Shown one piece after another: positions 5,778 to 9,517 of a DNA stretch of 9,517 nucleotides (its first letter is position 1; each line of letters begins with the position of its first letter). Source of the stretch: Oxalobacter sp. (GTDB taxonomy: Bacteria; Pseudomonadota; Gammaproteobacteria; Burkholderiales; Burkholderiaceae_D); NCBI GenBank assembly GCA_012512465.1, contig JAAZED010000219.1, positions 1 to 9,517 on the forward strand. The letters run 5' to 3'. Below the pieces are notes generated by a model, which was given only the letters and a program-made list of their open reading frames with translations, did not search any database and was not told where the DNA came from. The translations under genes were made by a program, and so were the position numbers.

Positions 5778-8030
5778 TCAGTCAATCACACAGTCAACAA
5801 AATAACCGCGCTTGCCATCGACTTCACGCGATATCAGGCCGTGAACATCGGTTTCAAATCCCGGGAACTTTTCGTTGAAATCCCTGGTGCATTTGAGATA
5901 GTCCACAATCGTTTTGTTGAAACGCTCTCCAGGGATGAGAAGGGGAATACCCGGCGGATAGGGTGTCAGCAAAATGGCGGTTACCCGGCTTTCCAACTCA
6001 TCGATGGGCACCCGCTCGATTTTCCGGTGTGCCATTCTGGCAAAAGCGTCAGCCGGTTTCATGGCCGGCACCATATCGGAAAGATACATTTCGGTTGTCA
6101 GACGGGCGACATCATATTCCCGGTAAAAATCGTGGATGCTCTGGCAAAGGTCTTTCAGACCCAGCCGTTCGTACCGTGGTGAGCTTGCCGCAAATTCCGG
6201 CAGGACCCGCCAGATGGGCTGATTTTTATCGTAGTCATCCTTGAATTGCTGCAATGCGGTCAACAGCGTGTTCCAGCGGCCCTTGGTAATGCCAATGGTA
6301 AACATGATGAAAAAGGAATACAGGCCGCATTTTTCGATAATCACGCCATGTTCGGCCAGATAGGTTTTGACAATAGAGGCCGGGATGCCGGTTTCCTTGA
6401 AGTCGCCATCCAGTGAAAGACCGGGAGTGATGATCGTTGCCTTGATGGGATCAAGCATATTAAAGCCGGGGGCAATATCACCAAATCCGTGCCAGTTGTC
6501 TTCTGCACGAAGTAGCCAGTCTTCGCGCTCTCCAATATCATCTGCTGCAAATTTGTCCGGGCCCCAGACTTCAAACCACCAGTCCTGACCGAATTCCTGA
6601 GAAACCTTTTTCATGGCACGTCTGAAATCCAGTGCCTCGAGCAGGGATTCCTCAACCAGGGCGGTTCCGCCTGGGGGTTCCATCATGGCAGCTGCCACAT
6701 CACAGGAGGCAATGATGGAATACTGTGGGGAAGTGGAAGTATGCATCAGGAAGGCTTCATTGAAGACATCCTGGTCCAGCTTGACCGTTTCTGACTCTTG
6801 AACCAGGATCTGCGAAGCCTGCGAGAGACCGGCCAGCAGTTTGTGTGTCGACTGTGTCGAAAAAATCATGGATTTTTTGGCGCGGGCCGAGTCTTTCCCG
6901 ATGGCATGCATATCCTTGTAAAACGCATGGAAAGTGGCATGTGGCAGCCAGGCCTCATCAAAATGAAGCGTGTCAATTTCGCCGTCCAGCATTTCCTTGA
7001 TCGTTTCCACGTTATAGATGATGCCGTCATAGGTGGACTGCGTCAGCGTCAGCACGCGCGGCTTCCTGATCTGCGCATCGCGCGCAAAAGGATTGGCTTC
7101 GATCTTGCGCCGGATATTTTCCGGCTCGAATTCTTCTTTGGGAATCGGGCCGATGATGCCGTAATGATTGCGTGTCGGCATCAGGAAAACCGGTATCGCG
7201 CCTGTCATGATGATGGCATGCAGCACCGATTTGTGGCAGTTGCGGTCCACCACGACGATATCACCGCTGGCGATGGTCGAGTGCCAGACGATCTTGTTGG
7301 AAGTGGAGGTGCCGTTTGTGACGAAGTAGCAATGGTCGGCATTGAAGATGCGGGCGGCATTGCGCTCACTTTGTGCAACCGGACCGGTATGGTCAAGGAG
7401 CTGTCCCAGTTCTTCCACCGCATTGCACACATCGGCACGCAACATGTTTTCGCCGAAAAACTGATGGAACATCTGTCCTATCGGTGATTTGAGAAAGGCC
7501 ACACCACCTGAGTGTCCCGGGCAGTGCCAGGAATAAGAGCCATCCTGGGCATAGTGCATGAGGGCACGGAAAAAGGGCGGGGCCAGCCCGTCCAGATAGG
7601 ATTTGGCTTCCCGGATAATATGGCGCGCAACAAATTCAGGCGTATCCTCAAACATATGGATAAAACCGTGCAGTTCCCTCAGCAGGTCATTGGGGATATG
7701 GCGTGAGGTGCGGGTTTCACCATACAGATAAATCGGGATGTCTGCATTCTTATAGCGGATTTCTTCAACGAAAGCACGAAGCGGCTTTAAGGCATCATTG
7801 CTTTCGGCTTCGGTTCCTTCGCCGAATTCTTCGTCATCAATCGAAAGAATGAAGGCAGATGCCCGTGACTGCTGCTGGGCGAATTGGGAAAGATCGCCAT
7901 AGCTCGTGACACCCAGCACTTCCATACCCTCATCTTCCATGGCTTTGGCCAGTGCCCGGATGCCAAGTCCTGAGGTGTTTTCGGAACGGTAGTCTTCGTC
8001 AATGATGACGATTGGAAAGCGGAATTTCAT
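5778..8030 (-). CDS. Lysine/arginine/ornithine decarboxylase, LdcA-like
   Basis: A pyridoxal-phosphate (fold type I) basic amino acid decarboxylase of 750 residues, releasing CO2 from lysine, arginine or ornithine to give cadaverine, agmatine or putrescine. Residues 1-140 form the receiver-like wing domain of this family. The core carries SWHCPGHSGG (167-176), VTNGTSTSNK (237-246), HFDEAW with D358, and the cofactor lysine K397 in STQSTHKLLAG. The C-terminal TPYPPGIPLLIPGE motif is also typical. Length and sequence resemble what I recall of Pseudomonas aeruginosa LdcA (lysine decarboxylase, 751 residues), so lysine is my first guess, but family members differ in substrate and this cannot be settled by eye. 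The start is supported by GGAGA (8036-8040), 5 bases before the ATG. Such enzymes are cytoplasmic and serve acid tolerance or polyamine supply. No cognate antiporter (CadB- or AdiC-like) is adjacent in the window. Confidence 0.93.
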   Translation of the reverse strand: MKFRFPIVIIDEDYRSENTSGLGIRALAKAMEDEGMEVLGVTSYGDLSQFAQQQSRASAFILSIDDEEFGEGTEAESNDALKPLRAFVEEIRYKNADIPIYLYGETRTSRHIPNDLLRELHGFIHMFEDTPEFVARHIIREAKSYLDGLAPPFFRALMHYAQDGSYSWHCPGHSGGVAFLKSPIGQMFHQFFGENMLRADVCNAVEELGQLLDHTGPVAQSERNAARIFNADHCYFVTNGTSTSNKIVWHSTIASGDIVVVDRNCHKSVLHAIIMTGAIPVFLMPTRNHYGIIGPIPKEEFEPENIRRKIEANPFARDAQIRKPRVLTLTQSTYDGIIYNVETIKEMLDGEIDTLHFDEAWLPHATFHAFYKDMHAIGKDSARAKKSMIFSTQSTHKLLAGLSQASQILVQESETVKLDQDVFNEAFLMHTSTSPQYSIIASCDVAAAMMEPPGGTALVEESLLEALDFRRAMKKVSQEFGQDWWFEVWGPDKFAADDIGEREDWLLRAEDNWHGFGDIAPGFNMLDPIKATIITPGLSLDGDFKETGIPASIVKTYLAEHGVIIEKCGLYSFFIMFTIGITKGRWNTLLTALQQFKDDYDKNQPIWRVLPEFAASSPRYERLGLKDLCQSIHDFYREYDVARLTTEMYLSDMVPAMKPADAFARMAHRKIERVPIDELESRVTAILLTPYPPGIPLLIPGERFNKTIVDYLKCTRDFNEKFPGFETDVHGLISREVDGKRGYFVDCVID

Positions 8031-8056
8031 CGCGGTCTCCAGATGATAGGGGGTGC

Positions 8057-8090
8057 AAAAAAACAGGAGAATTTTCTGGTGATCTCTCCT
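8057..8090 (-). terminator. Hairpin plus seven T residues in the ldc leader (terminator or attenuator)
   Basis: On the minus strand AGGAGA and TCTCCT (positions 8085-8090 and 8065-8070 of the plus strand) form a 6-bp stem around a 14-base loop, followed after one G by seven T residues (plus-strand A7 at 8057-8063). It ends 26 bases before the decarboxylase ATG. It could end transcripts arriving from the diguanylate cyclase gene, 240 bases upstream, or act as a conditional terminator inside the ldc leader. The long loop weakens it as a simple intrinsic terminator. Confidence 0.42.
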
Positions 8091-8126
8091 TACGCTTCAT
8101 GGGGTCAGGTCGGTATGAAAAAAGAA

Positions 8127-8145
8127 CTGCATATGCAGGGTACCC
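8127..8145. promoter_or_regulatory. Two abutting perfect palindromes upstream of ldc, possible operator
   Basis: CTGCATATGCAG (8127-8138) is a 12-base perfect palindrome and GGGTACCC (8138-8145) an 8-base one that shares a single G with it. They lie about 97-115 bases upstream of the decarboxylase ATG in the non-coding stretch, where a regulator of an inducible decarboxylase could bind. I could not identify a convincing -35/-10 pair nearby, so the promoter itself is unplaced. Confidence 0.3.
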
Positions 8146-8179
8146 TCTGCGTAGACAGTTCAGTTTGACGCCGGCTTTT

Positions 8180-8329
8180 TGCCATTATCGGCAGACAGGC
8201 TGCACGGTTTTGTTTTTCCGGTTTTTCTGACGGAAAGGATTTACTAAAAAAAGCGCATTCTCGCAGAAATCTGCGGTTTTGGGGGGGTTCTGAAATTTTT
8301 TTTTCGGTCTGCCGGTATTGGCCGACAGG
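8180..8329. repeat. Imperfect 20-base direct repeat, copies at 8180-8199 and 8310-8329
   Basis: The two copies match at 16 of 20 positions (shared TGCC, TAT, GGC and GACAGG) and are 130 bases apart. The second copy abuts the diguanylate cyclase stop codon. Each copy also has internal dyad symmetry (TGCC/GGCA; CTGCCGG/CCGACAG with one wobble on the minus strand). They may be degenerate intergenic repeats or chance. Between the copies lie homopolymers G7 (8281-8287) and T9 (8296-8304). Confidence 0.25.
8246..8275 (-). terminator. Weak candidate terminator after the diguanylate cyclase gene
   Basis: A perfect 6-bp dyad, CGCAGA and TCTGCG around AA (8262-8275), lies 54 bases beyond the diguanylate cyclase stop. 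On the minus strand it is followed, after 9 bases, by seven T residues (plus-strand A7 at 8246-8252). The gap between stem and T-run is too large for a textbook intrinsic terminator, and the 2-base loop would open the closing pair. Confidence 0.3.
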
Positions 8330-9517
8330 TTATTCAGCAGCAAGCACCCGGTTTTTACCGGATTTTTTTGCGGCATACATTGCCTTGTCTGCGCGGTGAG
8401 TGACGGTATCCCAGTCCTCATTGGGCTTGTGCAGGGCGACACCGGCGCTGAACGTAATCAGGATACGTTCGTTGTTGTGCATAAAGAAATGCTTGGTCAA
8501 TTCTCTTTGCAGTCGCTGCATGGTGAATATGGCATCGTTGAGCTGCGTTTCCGGGAAAAGGATGACAAATTCCTCGCCGCCATATCGCGCAATGACATCA
8601 GTCGGCCGCAGTGTCTGCTTGACAACACGAACCAGGTGTATCAGTGCGTCGTCCCCGGCCAGGTGTCCATGGGTATCATTGAGTATCTTGAAATTATCCA
8701 GGTCCAGCATTGCCACACACAACGGCGTTTGCTGTCTTTCCGCGCGGGCAATTTCGCGGTCAAACGCATCTTCCAGCCCACGGCGGTTGAGACTGCCGGT
8801 CAGCATGTCTTCGCGAACCAGTTCACTCATCTGTTCCAGTTGGCCTTCCAGGTCTCTGACACGCGTTTCGGCTTCTTCCACCCTTTTGCGGGTAGACTGC
8901 ATCTGATTGAGGGAAACCAGCGTATCCGTCTGGATGGCGTTGGTTTCATACATAATGGTTTCCAGCAGGGAATTTAACTCAATGACATTATCGGTTTTGC
9001 TGATTTTTTCAGAAAGCCCCTTGATACGGTCATGGTAGTTGCCTGTGCTTTCTGTCATGAAGCCCAGGCGTTCTATGAAACTGATCATCATCTGTTTCAT
9101 GCTTTCCTTGGCTTCATTCAGGCTATGCTTCAAGAGGCCCTGCTTGTAGATGACCTCTTTCAGATTCGTCTCGGTATCTTCCAGTGCCCGGAAACTGACC
9201 GGGCCTGATATCAGTTCCTGCATGACGTCAATCTGGCCCCTTAACCAGTTGTCATCTTCCAGCAGCTCCCCGATGTTATTGAGTAACAGCCGGAAAAGAC
9301 GCAGCAGCAGTTCCTGTTGTTCGGCGCTGGTGGCACCTTTCATTTCAACCTTGAAACAAAGCTGATTTAAGCGTTTGCTGATGCCTTCAAACGCTTTTTC
9401 GTCCTGGGCGGTTTTTAATGCCTCTCCCAGGTTTTCGGCTTCATTGGCGAGTTCAGGGGCGTCATGCAAAAGGGTGGCCAAACCGAAGGAAAGCGTCCTG
9501 ACCAAAAGCTCCCGCAA
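8330..9517 (-). CDS. GGDEF-domain diguanylate cyclase (partial, 5' end outside window)
   Basis: The C-terminal 395 residues of a protein that should make cyclic di-GMP from two GTP. The GGDEF domain spans about 236-392 of the fragment: DMLTGSLNRRGL (237-248), LDLDNFKILNDTHGHLAGD (271-289), the active-site motif GGEEF (313-317), and an inhibitory-site RxxD, RPTD at 304-307, exactly five residues before it. So the cyclase looks active and product-inhibited. A likely coiled coil (about 205-235) links it to a long helical N-terminal region (1-200) that I do not recognise as PAS, GAF, HAMP or receiver, and I see no membrane segment in it. The reading frame is open at the window edge; the first codon there is TTG (Leu) and need not be the start. 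It is transcribed in the same direction as ldc but separated by 299 bases, so the two are probably separate units. Confidence 0.93.
   Translation of the reverse strand: MRELLVRTLSFGLATLLHDAPELANEAENLGEALKTAQDEKAFEGISKRLNQLCFKVEMKGATSAEQQELLLRLFRLLLNNIGELLEDDNWLRGQIDVMQELISGPVSFRALEDTETNLKEVIYKQGLLKHSLNEAKESMKQMMISFIERLGFMTESTGNYHDRIKGLSEKISKTDNVIELNSLLETIMYETNAIQTDTLVSLNQMQSTRKRVEEAETRVRDLEGQLEQMSELVREDMLTGSLNRRGLEDAFDREIARAERQQTPLCVAMLDLDNFKILNDTHGHLAGDDALIHLVRVVKQTLRPTDVIARYGGEEFVILFPETQLNDAIFTMQRLQRELTKHFFMHNNERILITFSAGVALHKPNEDWDTVTHRADKAMYAAKKSGKNRVLAAE

Noticed and set aside
6798..7487. A 229-codon plus-strand open frame inside the decarboxylase gene
   Set aside because: It lies wholly antisense to a well-supported enzyme gene, and its translation shows no recognisable domain; long antisense frames are expected from the codon bias of the real gene.
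8281..8304. G7 and T9 homopolymers as a phase-variable switch
   Set aside because: They lie outside any supported reading frame, beyond the diguanylate cyclase stop, and too far from the ldc start to suggest switching from one sequence alone.
8318..8977. A 219-codon plus-strand open frame over the diguanylate cyclase gene
   Set aside because: It is antisense to the conserved GGDEF domain and has no recognisable motif of its own.

Overview
The window looks like a chromosomal segment of a Gram-negative betaproteobacterium, most likely Burkholderiales. The evidence is the dapC-dapD-dapE-prmB gene order, a PrmB of the L3-methyltransferase type, and a long decarboxylase resembling Pseudomonas LdcA. 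By eye the G+C content is near one half, low for that order. An Oxalobacter-like member of the Oxalobacteraceae would fit, but this is inference and no rRNA or tRNA is present to confirm it.

Layout: positions 1-4658 hold a leftward gene cluster, transcribed dapC > dapD > dapE > prmB > a YheS-type ABC-F ATPase that runs off the left edge. Intergenic gaps are 30, 6, -4 and 11 bases, so this is probably one operon. DapD, DapC and DapE catalyse three consecutive steps of the succinylase branch of diaminopimelate/lysine synthesis. PrmB and the ABC-F protein both act on ribosomes. Positions 4659-4909 are a divergent intergenic region holding a 17-base palindrome near dapC and a nested hairpin upstream of a small rightward gene. 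That gene encodes a predicted exported protein of 78 residues. It is followed by a rightward Cupin_5 (DUF985) gene, which converges on a leftward pyridoxal-phosphate decarboxylase over a 9-bp stem-loop.

Positions 5778-8030 encode the decarboxylase for lysine, arginine or ornithine. Upstream of it lie 299 bases without a convincing gene (8031-8329). This stretch contains two adjacent palindromes, a hairpin followed by seven T residues in the ldc leader, and a weaker hairpin/T-run after the next gene. The right end (8330-9517) is the C-terminal 395 residues of a GGDEF diguanylate cyclase with a helical N-terminal region; its start lies outside the window.

Most of the window is conventional housekeeping and metabolic sequence. 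I see no phage, insertion sequence, CRISPR array, toxin-antitoxin pair or defence system. The parts worth a second look are the small exported protein with its structured upstream region, the ldc leader, and the N-terminal region of the diguanylate cyclase.
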